Source: Nereocystis luetkeana (taxonomy: Eukaryota > Sar > Phaeophyceae > Laminariales > Laminariaceae). Taken from it: a stretch of DNA of 64,000 nucleotides. Both the position numbers and the translations under genes were made by a program. The notes beneath the pieces were generated by a model. It ran no database searches and was not told where the DNA came from. It saw only the letters and a program-made list of their open reading frames with translations. The first letter of the stretch is position 1. The number at the start of each line of letters is the position of its first letter. Of the stretch, positions 47,801-56,574 are shown in pieces. Where the stretch lies: the NCBI GenBank assembly GCA_031213475.1, contig JARUPZ010000009.1:5303601-5367600 (forward strand), in the 5' to 3' direction.

Positions 47801-48731
47801 GAAGTTTGTCGTATGTTCCATACTAACCTCCGTCGTGTGTCATCATGTTTTGGATGTAACTGGCAGGTCGTCCATATGTCGTTTCCGTTCAGGCTTGAGC
47901 GGCAACAAAATATTTTTTTACGGTCCCAGAATACCTTGCTGGCCTTCGCAACCCCCTCCCCAGTACTCGAGATTAGGAAGTACACGAACAAACCCGGGGT
48001 ATGTTAGTTCCTAAACAACAGCGTATACGTCCTCATGCCGGATGTAATTACTGCCAACAGTAACAGCAACTGTCACAAATTCCAAGCACGGCAGTACAGG
48101 CGGTACGGAAGGAATACACGCTCACATGATATAAAAAAAATGTATGGGGCTAACTGTCATCTTGCATATTTTGTGCATGTCCGAAGAATTTTCGAGCATC
48201 TGTCTTCAGCCTAGCGTTTGATCAGGGCGGTAAACTGCATGTGTCTTGTCTACCTGCCCAATCTGGCCCTTCTTAAGTTCGGCACTATCGTTGACGAGGC
48301 CAACGGTGATTACATCCCAACTCAAACTTATCGCAAATAAATGTCACTGTTCCCTGTTTAGTAAAAAACGCGATTCGCGTCGCATGTCACTTTTGCGCTG
48401 AAGGCCTGAACTCCGTACTTGATAAAGTACAACAAACCCATCAAGTATATATTCAATCAAGTCTATATGATGGGACCACGTGAAAAAACAGGTAGGTACT
48501 AGAAGTGATGACAAGGTGTATAGAGACTATACCCGTATAGAAACATATGAGCTACGCGGCCATTCAAACATTCTGAACGAATTTTTGACCAGGAAACTAC
48601 TTTGAAGCGTAAAGTACATCGAAATTTTTCGTGAGAGGGCCAAACTTACCATCGCCTTCATCTTGTGCATATGCTGAGAGGGCAAAGAAGAGCACGACGC
48701 ACGCACCCTTGGCATAATGGGCGAAGCGCAT
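38766..48731 (-). CDS. Secreted multi-module cystine-knot-like protein gene (exon array)
   Basis: Gene model on the minus strand: a signal-peptide exon (48650-48731), two Cys-rich exons (47447-47515, 45988-46077), then twelve module exons from 44804 down to 38766. All junctions are phase 1, so every exon can be skipped, added or duplicated without a frameshift. Most modules have C-x5-C-x5-CC-x4-C-x6-C, the cysteine order of inhibitor-cystine-knot (knottin) peptides; I infer the fold from spacing alone. The product should be exported and disulfide-rich. Introns are 0.23-1.6 kb. The terminal exon and stop were not found. Five module copies carry a damaged CC doublet, four lack a proper acceptor and one has a TGA, so the 3' array is partly decayed or alternatively spliced. 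I know no named family with this architecture. Function is unknown: defence peptide, protease inhibitor and extracellular-matrix roles are all possible. Confidence 0.7.
39087..39167 (-). CDS. Module exon A4 (81 nt, intact)
   Basis: Acceptor TATCAG/AATGC and donor TGTG/GTGAGG are both good. Encodes E-C-x5-C-x5-CC-SDGT-C-ADTIDD-C in phase 1-1. Nearly identical in sequence to exon A1 (41113-41193), with the same CSDGTCA centre and TIDDC end. Confidence 0.75.
39400..39480 (-). CDS. Module exon B4 (81 nt, intact)
   Basis: Acceptor CGCCAG/GTTGT and donor TGTG/GTGAGG are intact. Encodes G-C-NNGEG-C-PRGTF-CC-SNGT-C-VDALVS-C. The intron on its upstream side (39481-39734) closely matches the intron upstream of exon B2 (40832-41112), showing that exon and intron were duplicated together. 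Confidence 0.75.
39735..39815 (-). pseudogene. Module exon A3 (81 nt, both splice sites damaged)
   Basis: The frame is open, but the acceptor reads CCAT instead of CCAG and the donor is TGCG/GTGGGG rather than GTGAG. The fourth cysteine (second of the CC doublet) is Trp. Likely a non-functional copy. Confidence 0.6.
40068..40148 (-). pseudogene. Module exon B3 (81 nt, nonsense mutation)
   Basis: Aligns with B-type modules over all 81 nt. The first codon of the CC doublet is TGA, and the acceptor reads ATGG in place of CCAG. The second half (C-VDGT-C-ADTLVS-C) and the donor TGTG/GTGAGA remain intact, so decay appears recent. Confidence 0.65.
40430..40510 (-). CDS. Module exon A2 (81 nt, Cys3 to Ser)
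   Basis: Acceptor TTGCCAG/GATGC is good. Donor TGCG/GTGATA is a weaker match to the GTGAG seen elsewhere. Encodes G-C-RGDGD-C-PATTK-SC-SNGT-C-AQTLNV-C: the first of the CC pair is Ser, leaving five framework cysteines. Confidence 0.6.
40751..40831 (-). pseudogene. Module exon B2 (81 nt, acceptor lost)
   Basis: All six cysteines and the frame are intact (C-NNGRV-C-PRGTF-CC-SDGT-C-AETLTS-C), and donor TGTG/GTAAGA is acceptable. The acceptor reads CGCCTG where the sister exon B4 has CGCCAG: one A-to-T change that should abolish splicing unless a cryptic AG is used. Confidence 0.6.
41113..41193 (-). CDS. Module exon A1 (81 nt, intact)
   Basis: Acceptor TTGCCAG/AATGC, donor TGTG/GTGAGT. Encodes E-C-KNHDD-C-PSTAE-CC-SDGT-C-APTIDD-C, with all six framework cysteines, phase 1-1. 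Confidence 0.75.
41438..41518 (-). CDS. Module exon B1 (81 nt, intact)
   Basis: Acceptor CCGCCAG/GTTGT, donor TGCG/GTGAGA. Encodes G-C-NNGEG-C-PRGTF-CC-EDGT-C-VDRLAS-C. It is the first member of the alternating B/A array, separated from the more distinct module at 43134 by a 1.6-kb intron. Confidence 0.75.
43134..43214 (-). CDS. Module exon 6 (81 nt, intact)
   Basis: Acceptor GTAACAG/AATGC, donor TGTG/GTGAGG. Encodes E-C-KDDTH-C-FGDSV-CC-PNGV-C-TADPED-C in phase 1-1. Diverged from the A/B types and not part of their tandem unit. Confidence 0.75.
43592..43675 (-). CDS. Module exon 5 (84 nt, Cys3 to Phe)
   Basis: Acceptor GCGACAG/TCTGC, donor TGTG/GTGAGG. Encodes V-C-DDDPIG-C-ADGMVF-C-PDGS-C-VEVLED-C. 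One residue longer in the first loop than the other modules, and the first of the CC pair is Phe. Both splice sites are good, so this five-cysteine variant may be a real product. Confidence 0.7.
44724..44804 (-). CDS. Module exon 4 (81 nt, intact)
   Basis: Acceptor TTCCGACAG/GTTGC, donor TGTG/GTGAGG. Encodes G-C-KKDKH-C-PGGDV-CC-PDGS-C-VDDLTM-C, the clearest example of the C-C-CC-C-C cystine-knot spacing. First module of the repeated type after the two N-terminal exons. Confidence 0.8.
45988..46077 (-). CDS. Exon 3: CC-x4-C-x-C-x4-C-x4-C segment
   Basis: Strong acceptor (TGTTTTTGTTTTTCCACCTCAG) and donor AAAG/GTGTGA give a 90-nt phase 1-1 exon. It encodes LMPCCTGSGCDCYKRK then CKNGFCK, basic and cysteine-dense, unlike the later modules. 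If the donor is not used, the frame stays open to a TAG at 45884-45886. That would yield a short secreted protein of three exons as an alternative product. Confidence 0.65.
47447..47515 (-). CDS. Exon 2: C-x5-C-x3-CC-x8-C segment
   Basis: Acceptor AAATCAG/TTTGT and donor GTCA/GTAAGT (a near-perfect donor) bound a 69-nt phase 1-1 exon. Encodes V-C-TVNDD-C-DTA-CC-GTLHDPSF-C-V. The CxxxDDC start resembles the later modules, while the second half differs. Confidence 0.7.
48650..48731 (-). CDS. Exon 1: start codon and signal peptide
   Basis: ATG at 48731. MRFAHYAKGACVVLFFALSAYAQDEGD has a basic start, a hydrophobic core (ACVVLFFALSA) and an A-Y-A/Q cleavage site after about residue 22. The exon ends GATG/GTAAGT-like in phase 1, matching the phase of every downstream acceptor. 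This places the product in the secretory pathway. Confidence 0.7.
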
Positions 48732-48850
48732 CGTCGAGACCTTGATCGCGAAAACGGTTGTACGGTGCACGTGTGCGGGAAGTGAACAAGCAGAGAGATG
48801 ATGCGTGAGTGAGTATCCAGGGCAAATCGATATACTGATACCATCTACTA

Positions 48851-48859
48851 TAATATATA
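48851..48859 (-). promoter_or_regulatory. Candidate TATA box of the cysteine-module gene
   Basis: TATATATTA on the minus strand, 120 bp upstream of the start codon. A pyrimidine-rich initiator-like TCACTCACGCATCATC lies about 35-50 bp downstream. Position is plausible, but such AT words are common here. Confidence 0.3.
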
Positions 48860-48889
48860 GGACTCGTATATGTTGACCGTGACAACCTC

Positions 48890-49522
48890 CTATGAGACAC
48901 TGAGATATATGCAGAACAACCCGCGTGAGGGTATCACGCTCATTCTACTCCAGTCCAGTAGATTAACGCAAACAACATCAGTGCAGACTCGACTCAAGGG
49001 GACCCGCAAAACGAGTTTTCGACACCTTCCGTCAAACCGTTCAACTTGGGTGCTGTCCACAGGGGGAGGGGTGGAGGGAGGGGGGGGGGGGGGGGTACCT
49101 GGTACCGCCCCCCCCCACCCACGCATGTTCAATATATATATAACCGAAGCCATGGGACGGTAGGTAGCCGTCTTCCGCCCTGCTGAATTCTGAATGCCTT
49201 CCATCATACTCTGATACCTCAGTGAGGCGGGACTTGCTGGTCTGTAGGCTACAGCTTCATCTGGCAGCGGAGTAGCGATAACCGCAGGAGCATTGGGTGA
49301 TCCCAATCCAAAGGGTCTATGAGTTATTTCGAAGGTTGGACGAGAAGGCCCCGACAATCTATGAGATAGGCAGGCTTGGCTTGAAAAGCATTGGCTGAAA
49401 AAGTCGAGGGAACGGCTTTGGCGACAGCTCGGCCCTCGATGCTGTACTTGTTGCACAACATGAGCTCTCGGAATGGGATCAAATGTGATTGCCATATTGT
49501 TGCGGATCACCAAGAAAATCAT
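48890..49522 (-). CDS. Hypothetical 210-codon open frame
   Basis: One of the longest uninterrupted frames outside the retroelements, starting at ATG 49522. The middle part (ITHRPFGLGSPNAPAVIATP) looks protein-like, but the C-terminal third crosses a G/C homopolymer palindrome that yields a polyproline run. No domain, signal peptide or splice partner recognised. A frame of this length is close to chance for the window. It lies just upstream of the candidate promoter of the cysteine-module gene on the same strand. Confidence 0.2.
   Translation of the reverse strand: MIFLVIRNNMAITFDPIPRAHVVQQVQHRGPSCRQSRSLDFFSQCFSSQACLSHRLSGPSRPTFEITHRPFGLGSPNAPAVIATPLPDEAVAYRPASPASLRYQSMMEGIQNSAGRKTATYRPMASVIYILNMRGWGGAVPGTPPPPPPSTPPPVDSTQVERFDGRCRKLVLRVPLSRVCTDVVCVNLLDWSRMSVIPSRGLFCIYLSVS
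49076..49118. repeat. G-run/C-run palindrome with GTACC-T-GGTAC apex
   Basis: A run of about 15 G, then GTACCTGGTACC, then nine C. This is a near-perfect inverted repeat and could form a hairpin or G-quadruplex-like structure. Confidence 0.7.
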
Positions 49523-49778
49523 GATACAGCTACGGTAGTATTACGGAGGACCACAGTAGCTAAGACCTACGGTACACTCAAAAACCTATCTAGTTTCCCT
49601 TTTTGCACGGGCAATATATAGTATTGTATACTATCGCCCCCCGTACCAGCATCTTAATGTTGTTTGGTATAGCTGCCGTAGCGTTAGTATGGGTCCTGCC
49701 GACCCAATTATAGACAGCAGCTTGAGACCCTTCCGGTCTGTCCGGTAATTCAAGGACTGCTTCAAACATGTGTGCCGT

Positions 49779-49873
49779 TAACCCTTTTAGAACCGCAGTC
49801 CCGTTCCGGGGACAATCCAGTCAAATTTGAAGTAGTTTTGTCCCCAAACGGGACTGCGGTTCTAAAGGGGTTA
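49779..49873. repeat. Hairpin element (~95 bp, long perfect arms)
   Basis: AACCCTTTTAGAACCGCAGT at the left end is inverted at the right end (TCTAAAGGGGTT preceded by GGGACTGCGGT). The arms are about 35 bp with 2-3 mismatches, and the spacer has CCAGTCAAATTTG. A diverged half-copy is visible at about 22778-22830. This is consistent with a miniature inverted-repeat element. It may insert at TTAA, since GTTAA flanks both ends. Confidence 0.7.
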
Positions 49874-49949
49874 AAAAGTAATCTCATTTCTGGACAGAGT
49901 GGTATATATTACATGCTACCTGGTATATGCACCAGGTGCCCGACATACC

Positions 49950-51420
49950 CTGAAGCATATATATATGAAAAAGCATTGTATTGCCTTTTGCGCTCTATCC
50001 GGCTGAGTTGCAGCTGCATTCTTGCTTGTTTAGGTGGATCCCGGCACCGATGCAGCTGTAGTGCTTCCGCAGCTACAGTAATCCTACGGGATTCTAAGCG
50101 GCATGGAGTGTCGAGTGCATTCCGTTGTTCGGTCGGCACCAGTCGGTACAGAGTACGAGGTCGCCAAGCTTGGGCTCATGAAACGATGATTTCTTTATTT
50201 TTTTTGGTGGTGGATGATATACGATGGAGGGCATATCTGGATAGATAAATCAACAGGCACAAGGAAAATTTCGCACCTGTGTATGCCTCACCAACGTGAA
50301 TCTACCCGCCAAACAAACCGCTGACGGCGCCTGGTGTCAGAAGTATGAGAGCCTCCCCTGCCTATCCGCTACCTTGCGTCTGTATTCGTCTAGAAGTCAC
50401 TGTCTGAAAAGCCGTGAAAGTATTTACTGGTAACTCACATGCACCTGTCATCAGGTCTAGATTGGCCGTAAAATGGAAATATTGCGCTGAAATGCACGTA
50501 CATGTCCAATACGCATATCCGTGAAACTACACGAAGAGGTAGTGGTTAATCACGCAGCAAACCAAAAAACATATACACTAATAGCGGGTGTAAATAAATG
50601 GGCCTAAGTTTATCGTAAGCCGGGTATCATATTCCAGGTAATCGAGAAGGGGGAACTCCGAGTACAAGTACGTAAGCCTTTTCAGTACCTCAGTAAGGTC
50701 ACACAAATCCTACTACGGTACATATAAAAAAAACGAGTAAACGAAAAGTACAAGTAAAAACATATATATCGACCCCCCCGGGGCCCAGGGGGGGGGGGGT
50801 TGTTGGTGTATGATATTCCACTCTGCAGGCACCCTTGCCCGACTTCATGTTTCATACCAGGTTTGTATTTTCATAGAGCAGTCGCTCGAACGAATACGGG
50901 TCAAGCGCAGTATTTAACAATGCTGCACGTGTGTCAAATGTGCAATATTTCCCAGCGAGTCATGCGCACGGGCAAGGTGCGAATATAATGACACAGCCAG
51001 CGTGGGGCACGGGCTCGTAGGTACGCCGACGACGACATCACTACTGGGAAGTGGTTGGCACTTTCCCACAACCGTTATCATGCAGGCCACAGCGGAATAT
51101 TATGCAGGTCCATTTTTTACACAGATATGTGGGGCAAATTCCATGATGCTCAGTCGTCACCAGCTGACAAAAACGTTCAACGCTAGAATAATAACAAGAG
51201 GTAGCACATCACGATGTTGCTATTGAACGATGATTCAATTGGCATCCTTAGCTACAGTTCATACTGGGGTCTGGGAGAGCAAATGCTATTGTGAATAATA
51301 GAGCCATGTCCTATATATATTCAATAACAGGCGATGATGAGAGAGATACGGTATTGATGCGGTTCAGGGCGCTCGTATGTACAAAAAAGAGGCCAAAACC
51401 ACCGGGGTGTTTATATTCGG
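49950..51420. other. Stretch without a supported gene
   Basis: Only short frames. Includes a C7-GGGGCCCA-G12 palindrome at 50770-50800. Nothing else is recognisable. Confidence 0.35.
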
Positions 51421-51428
51421 GTACCATG

Positions 51429-52018
51429 AACTATACCAGTCTGGTCGGAAATATAAGCCTGATTTGAGAATAGCGAAAGTGGTACTCTAAGGACTATGAA
51501 TCAGAGGTCATGCTTTCGAGCCCCAGGGAGCTCACCTGTTCACCTTTTGTTTTTCACAAAAAAACAAAAAAAGTTCCATTTTGTTTTTTGTGTGTATTCA
51601 CTCACAACATGAGTACACCTCGGACCAACATTTGTATTTCCACCGGTTGAAGGGCAAAATCATTATTACAATGATCCCAAAGGCAGTTATTTACATGGGC
51701 AAAAGGACCTAAAAAACCATAGTAGAACCAAGTGAAAAAAACTCGAATTTTAGCGCCTATACGAGCTCCGTAAAAACACAAATATTCCTGACCGGGAAAA
51801 TAGCGCAAAATTGCGCGAAATAGGGGGGGGACGATAACTGAACATCCCCGGGCCTACCAATGGATTCCTCGATAACATGGCCTCTCTGGATGGTGTTACG
51901 TACGATTGTAAAGGACTCGTAGGTTTGTGATGAACTCTATCGCTTAATTTGCAAATCAGGCTTATATTTCGGTTTTTCCAAATCAGGTTTATATTTTCGA
52001 CCGGACTGGTATATAGTT
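51429..52018. mobile_element. Inverted-repeat-bounded element with tRNA-like segment
   Basis: CTATACCAGTCTGGTCGGAA at the left end is inverted at 51984-52018 (reverse complement CTATATACCAGTCCGGTCGA...). The arms match over about 33 bp, including AAATATAAGCCTGATTT. Just inside the left arm is the tRNA-like segment 51471-51530. No protein is encoded. Fragments with the same CAGGTATA/CCAGT words occur at 52150-52200, 57640-57680, 58640-58680 and 59385-59435. Confidence 0.5.
51471..51530 (+). ncRNA. Degenerate tRNA-like segment
   Basis: TAGCGAAAGTG matches the A-box consensus exactly. Thirty-one bases later, CTTTCGAGCCC resembles a B box with two mismatches. T-stem pairing is lost. A CTCACCTGTTCACCTTTTG sequence with a T run follows. 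Probably an old SINE head or tRNA relic rather than a tRNA gene. Confidence 0.35.
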
Positions 52019-52329
52019 TGTACAACTGAAGCTCCGGGGTGTTATACTTGGTGTTTTCATTCGAACGTGCAGCGCACTCTTTGCTACTCCTCTGTTATTA
52101 GGCAGTTGCCTCCCTTTATTTTATGCTTTTTTTGTGTCAGCCTAAATCGTGTATGACTGGCCAGGTTTCATCCAGAACCAGTTAGATACTCGAAACCGGT
52201 ACAAACTAATAAACGCCAGGAGCTACCCGGTACCTGGAATACTATTTCGTTCACTCGGTCTAGCTTCCTCACCAAGTCACAAAGGACATATATCCGTACC
52301 TACATCTGCGTATGTATGCCTCTTTTTTT

Positions 52330-52581
52330 TCTCATCCCATTGATTATCTTCGCCCAACTCCTTCTCTCTCTCCTTCCAACTCGTAACTCAGATCCGGGGT
52401 CACATAGCAGGCTGTTTTCCCCCCTTCCCACTACGGTACGTGCCTTCATTTTTATCGCGAGCTGATTTCAGGCGTTTCTTCCCTCGTCCACTCGCATCGA
52501 ATTGTGCCTACCCACGCTGCAAGGCCCCTCTCAACAATTGAATCATTTTTTGTTTTTGCAAATAGAGTCAAAGTCCGACCC
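52330..52581 (-). mobile_element. SINE copy lacking the tRNA head
   Basis: Matches 201-455 nearly end to end (CTCGTAACTCAGATCCGGGG, CTACGGTACGTGCCTTCATT, CTCAACAATTGAATC, GTCAAAGTCCGACC). It stops exactly where the tRNA-like head begins in the full copy. On the minus strand this is a 5' truncation, as expected from incomplete reverse transcription. The A tail is short (T8 on the plus strand). Confidence 0.65.
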
Positions 52582-53088
52582 GCCCTTTGGTTGATAATAT
52601 TGTGGGCGTGCTCATACGTACGTATAGCAGCTGCAGCTAAAAAAAAAAAGGTGCCGTGCCCCCCCCTGCCTGCTTCGGCCTGCCCCGTCCTTGGGGTGGG
52701 CCGAGGAAGTCTGCAAGGACCTGCAGCGGTCTAGCGACAGTCACACGAACATCGAGCTTCGGACTACGTAGGTAGGGAACCTTGCGCGGTCCGGCTGGTG
52801 GCCTGCTCGCTTTAAGGACCGCGTGGGGTGGTGGTGATGTTTTTTCTTCTTAACCCCGACGCCGAGGAGTTCATCCCTCAGGCGGGACGGGTGCATCACC
52901 ACAGCAGAGAGCGCTACGTGGGCAGCCGGTGGAGTGGAGAGGCTGCCCACAGCGTGGGTATGCATGCACGACAGGAAGGATGGGATTGTCGGCGTGGGTT
53001 GGGACGGCTGCACCAAGCCAACGTAAACAAAGGCGCGTACCGGGCTACAAAATGGAGAGCCACCTTCGCCATAGTAGAGAAAAAATAG

Positions 53089-54138
53089 AAAAAGAAAAAG
53101 AAAAAAAGAAGGCGGGGACGAGCCTCTCGTCGGCTGGCAAAGAAAGCAGCACGCAAGGCTCGTAAGAGACAGAAGGAGGCACTTGTGACGGTAGCGACCT
53201 ACAATGTGCGCACCCTGACTGTAAAGGGGAAGAACGGGTACGGACATGACGAGCGTGTACTGGCGAAGGGACGGCAACTCGGCTGTGACTTCATTGGCCT
53301 GCAAGAAACTCGGAGGTCCGGCAGCACGACGTTCCGTGCGGCAGGGTATCGCGTTTTCTGTTCAGGACAGGAAACAACAGCCACCAGGCAAGGGCTGTAC
53401 GGAGTAGGCCAAGCTGTCAAGGAATCGTTGTGCAGTAAGTCTGTGTATACTCATCAGTTCGTTGACGAGCGGCTAATGTCTATGCGCTTTGAGCTGGCTG
53501 GCAAATGCGAGGCAGTCAATTTCGTTGTTGCGTATGCTCCAACTGATTGTACCAAGGACGCCGAACTGAAACTTATTTTCTGGCAGAAGCTGGAGTACTT
53601 GATGAAAAAAATCCCGACGAAAGAGTGTCTGTTTGTACTGATGGATGCCAACGCGCGAACTGGACAGAGGAAGGAAGGGTGCGGTGATGATGCAAGCAGA
53701 GTGCGGGGAGCGTATGGACGTGATGTTCGTCACGATAATGGCAGACGCCTCATGTCGTTCGCCACCAATTGCAAGTTAGCTCTCACCAACACGTTTTTCA
53801 GCACGCGCAAGGGTGGGATATCGCATACTCACAACGGCACCGGCCCGAATGACCGGAAGCGGATTGACTACATCCTAACCCGTCAAGTCCATCGACCTAG
53901 AGTACAAGATGCGAAAGTCGTCCCACAGCCTCCTGCCCCAGCTAAGGCTGACTCAGACCACAACATCTTGTATATCAAAGTCCGACTCGGTGGTCATTTT
54001 GCGCCCAACAGACAAATACGCACACCGACGAAACGCCGAGAGTTCGACAGGCAGATTTTTATGTCCGATGGAAATGGTCGTGAACGAGTAGTCTCCAGGG
54101 TCATCTCCACTCTCAACCAGGCTATCCATGCCCCGTAA
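53089..54138 (+). pseudogene. LINE apurinic-type endonuclease domain
   Basis: The frame opens after a TAG at 53086. An Arg/Lys-rich N-terminus (KKAARKARKRQKEALV) leads into TVATYNVRTL, LGCDFIGLQETR, MDANARTGQ, and ADSDHN, the Asn, Glu, Asp/Asn and Asp-His positions of the endonuclease-exonuclease-phosphatase fold. These enzymes nick the target DNA to prime reverse transcription. All catalytic positions I can judge are present. The frame ends at 54138, where the element should continue into RT. Confidence 0.8.
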
Positions 54139-56128
54139 TACGTCTGGTATGGTTAAGATTTTCACAACGGCTGTTATTGATGCGGTCGGAAAAGAGGTAC
54201 CACCCCCTGCACGTCGCCACCGCAGACATGGATGGTGTGAGTCTGCCGAAACCTTGGCCGCATTCATGCCAGCATGGACAGCGAGGGAGGATGGACGACA
54301 ACTCTTGCGTGCCCACCCCCGGGACAGAACCGCGTGAAAGACCCTGAGATCTGCGTGTGCGAACCTGCTGAAAGTGATTGCCTCAGGACTGCATGCGTAC
54401 TTCGAAGCGTACCTTGCCGAAATCGAACGACTCCTAGCGAAGAGCGACCAAAGAGGCTTTTTCAAGCACCTTAAGAGTACGGTAGGATTGGAAGGGACTC
54501 AAGCGAGGAGCGAACAGTTCATTAGGGACGAGGATGGCACGATCCTACGGGATAAGGTGCGAATTCGTGAAAGATGGGCGGGGTTTTACCACAAACTCTT
54601 GAACACGAAGTCGCTGAAACTCGCTCCCACGATCATCGACCTCTTGCCACCGCGACCGCCTAAACTGTCGCTTGAAGATGAACCATCCATAGACGAGATG
54701 ACAGAAGCACTTAAGGGGATGTCGAATTGGAAAGCTCTCGGGCCAGATGGTCTCCCGGTCGAACTCCTAAAGATCGACCACCCGGCATTCGCCCAGCGCT
54801 TTCACAACATCCTTGTCAATGTTTGGTTAACAGGAGAAGTCCCTCAGCAATGATGGAAAGATGCGATTATCAAGGTCCTTCACAAAAAGAAGGATCGAAC
54901 TGACTGCAACAACTATAGAGGGATTTCGCTTGTTGCCCACGCAGGCAAAGCGTTGTTGAAAATCGTCGCGTCCCGCCTCAGCAACTACTGCGAGACCGAG
55001 GAACTACTCCCCGAGGAACAGTGCGGCTTCCGCCCCGCACGATCAACGATTGATATGTTGTTCGTCGTGTGCCGGCTGCAAGAGCTCGGACGACAGAGGA
55101 AAATCCCCTTATACGTGTGCTTCATCGATCTGCAGAAAGCGTACGACTCTGTCGACCGAGAGCTGTTATGGAAGGTACTCACACCCTTTGGCGTACCAAC
55201 CAAGATGCTGGGAATTATCCGTAATTTCCACGATGGCATGCGGGCTCGCGTGCGTACTGATGACGGCGAGCTCTCGGAATGGTTTGATGTCACGCAGGGG
55301 CTGCGGCAAGGCTGTGTACTATCACCGTTACTGTTCAACGTGTTCTTCGCTGCTGCGTTACACTTCGTAATAGTACGCTTCAGCCAAGACGAAGCCATTG
55401 TAAGGGATGTGGTCCAACTCTGTGAAGCTGGAGTAGTTCGAACAGGGAAGGAGGCCCCATTGGCGTGCGTGCGAAGGTCTGTATGGGGCATGTTGTACGC
55501 CGATGATGTAGGAATTGTCTCGAAGTCGGCTGAAGGGCTCGCAAAAATGGTGACAGTCATCGTGACTGTCTTCGAAGCAGCAGGCCTCACGGTGTCGGAA
55601 AAGAAGACTGAGACAATGGTCCTACAAACACCAGACCAGACAACCCTCGCACCACCGCTCGTCATCGGAGCGGCAGGTCAGAGGTATAAGCAGACGACCT
55701 AGATATTTTACCTAGGCGGCGTTATCCACGAATACGCTGCGCTCTCGACCGAAATCGACCGACGGATCCGCCTCATGCGAGCATGCCTCAACCGGTTCGG
55801 CCTGGAGTTGTATGATAAGACGACCGCCCCCCTTAGCCTTAAAGTCCGAATGCTGAAGGCCGAGGTGATTGAGACCCTGCTGTACGGGCGTGTGACGTGT
55901 ACCCTCAGAGCGGAACACTTTGCAAAGCTTCGAACGGCTCACCACCAAGTCCTGCTGCGAGTCATTGGCTTCCAGCGCCGACTTCATACTGACCATGCCA
56001 CCTTCTCGTACGCGAAGGCCCTCAAGATGACACGTTGCGAGAGCATCGAAACGACCATTCGTAAACGGCGGCTCTTCTTGCGGGGGGCGTGGCAGGGCAA
56101 AGCAAGGAGCGATTACCCAGTCGGGTAA
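54128..56128 (+). pseudogene. LINE reverse transcriptase and thumb region
   Basis: One frame throughout, with stops at 54335 (TGA), 54851 (TGA, an extra codon between QQ and WK) and 55700 (TAG). Motifs in order: [87 protein letters not shown] (YADD at 55496-55507), [16 protein letters not shown] and YLGGVI. The metal-binding aspartates are intact, so inactivity comes from stops rather than active-site loss. Confidence 0.85.
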
Positions 56129-56574
56129 TGTTCGGGACGATAACTGGTGGGGAGAACCTGAGACCAGGCGGACAGTGTAAGACTTGGCATAGATGCATAG
56201 TCGAAGACCTTAGGGAGTGCCGAGCCACCGAAGGGTCAACGGAAGTTGCCCCCTTGGTGTTTGGAGTTGAGACCGCGTTGTGGTCCACTGCAGCCAAAAC
56301 TGCGGGGAAGTGTTACCGGGGGGTCCTTGAAGCAGCCGAACGGTTCATGGTGAGGTGGCACGAAGCTGAGGCTGAGATGAGTAGGCAGCGCCGTGCATCC
56401 GCCGAGGATGGTGCCCAAGGGAACGGGGGGGGAGGGGGCAACAGCAGAAGTGGCAGAAAGCCCGACCGAGGGAATGCGGAGAGGGGGGGGAACAGGAGGG
56501 GTAGGAGGGAAACGGCGGTAGACGAAAGTAGGAACGAGATGGCAGACAGGGTATCAAGGCACCCAGTCGACTAG
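56089..56574 (+). pseudogene. LINE C-terminal region after frameshift
   Basis: Continues the RT polyprotein in the next frame (shift near 56110): VMFGTITGGENLRPGG, FGVETALWSTAAKTAGK and EAAERFMVRWH, then a Gly/Arg-rich low-complexity end. The same FGVETALW-like and EAAERF-like pieces occur, decayed, at 60390-60520 in the second copy. Confidence 0.7.
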
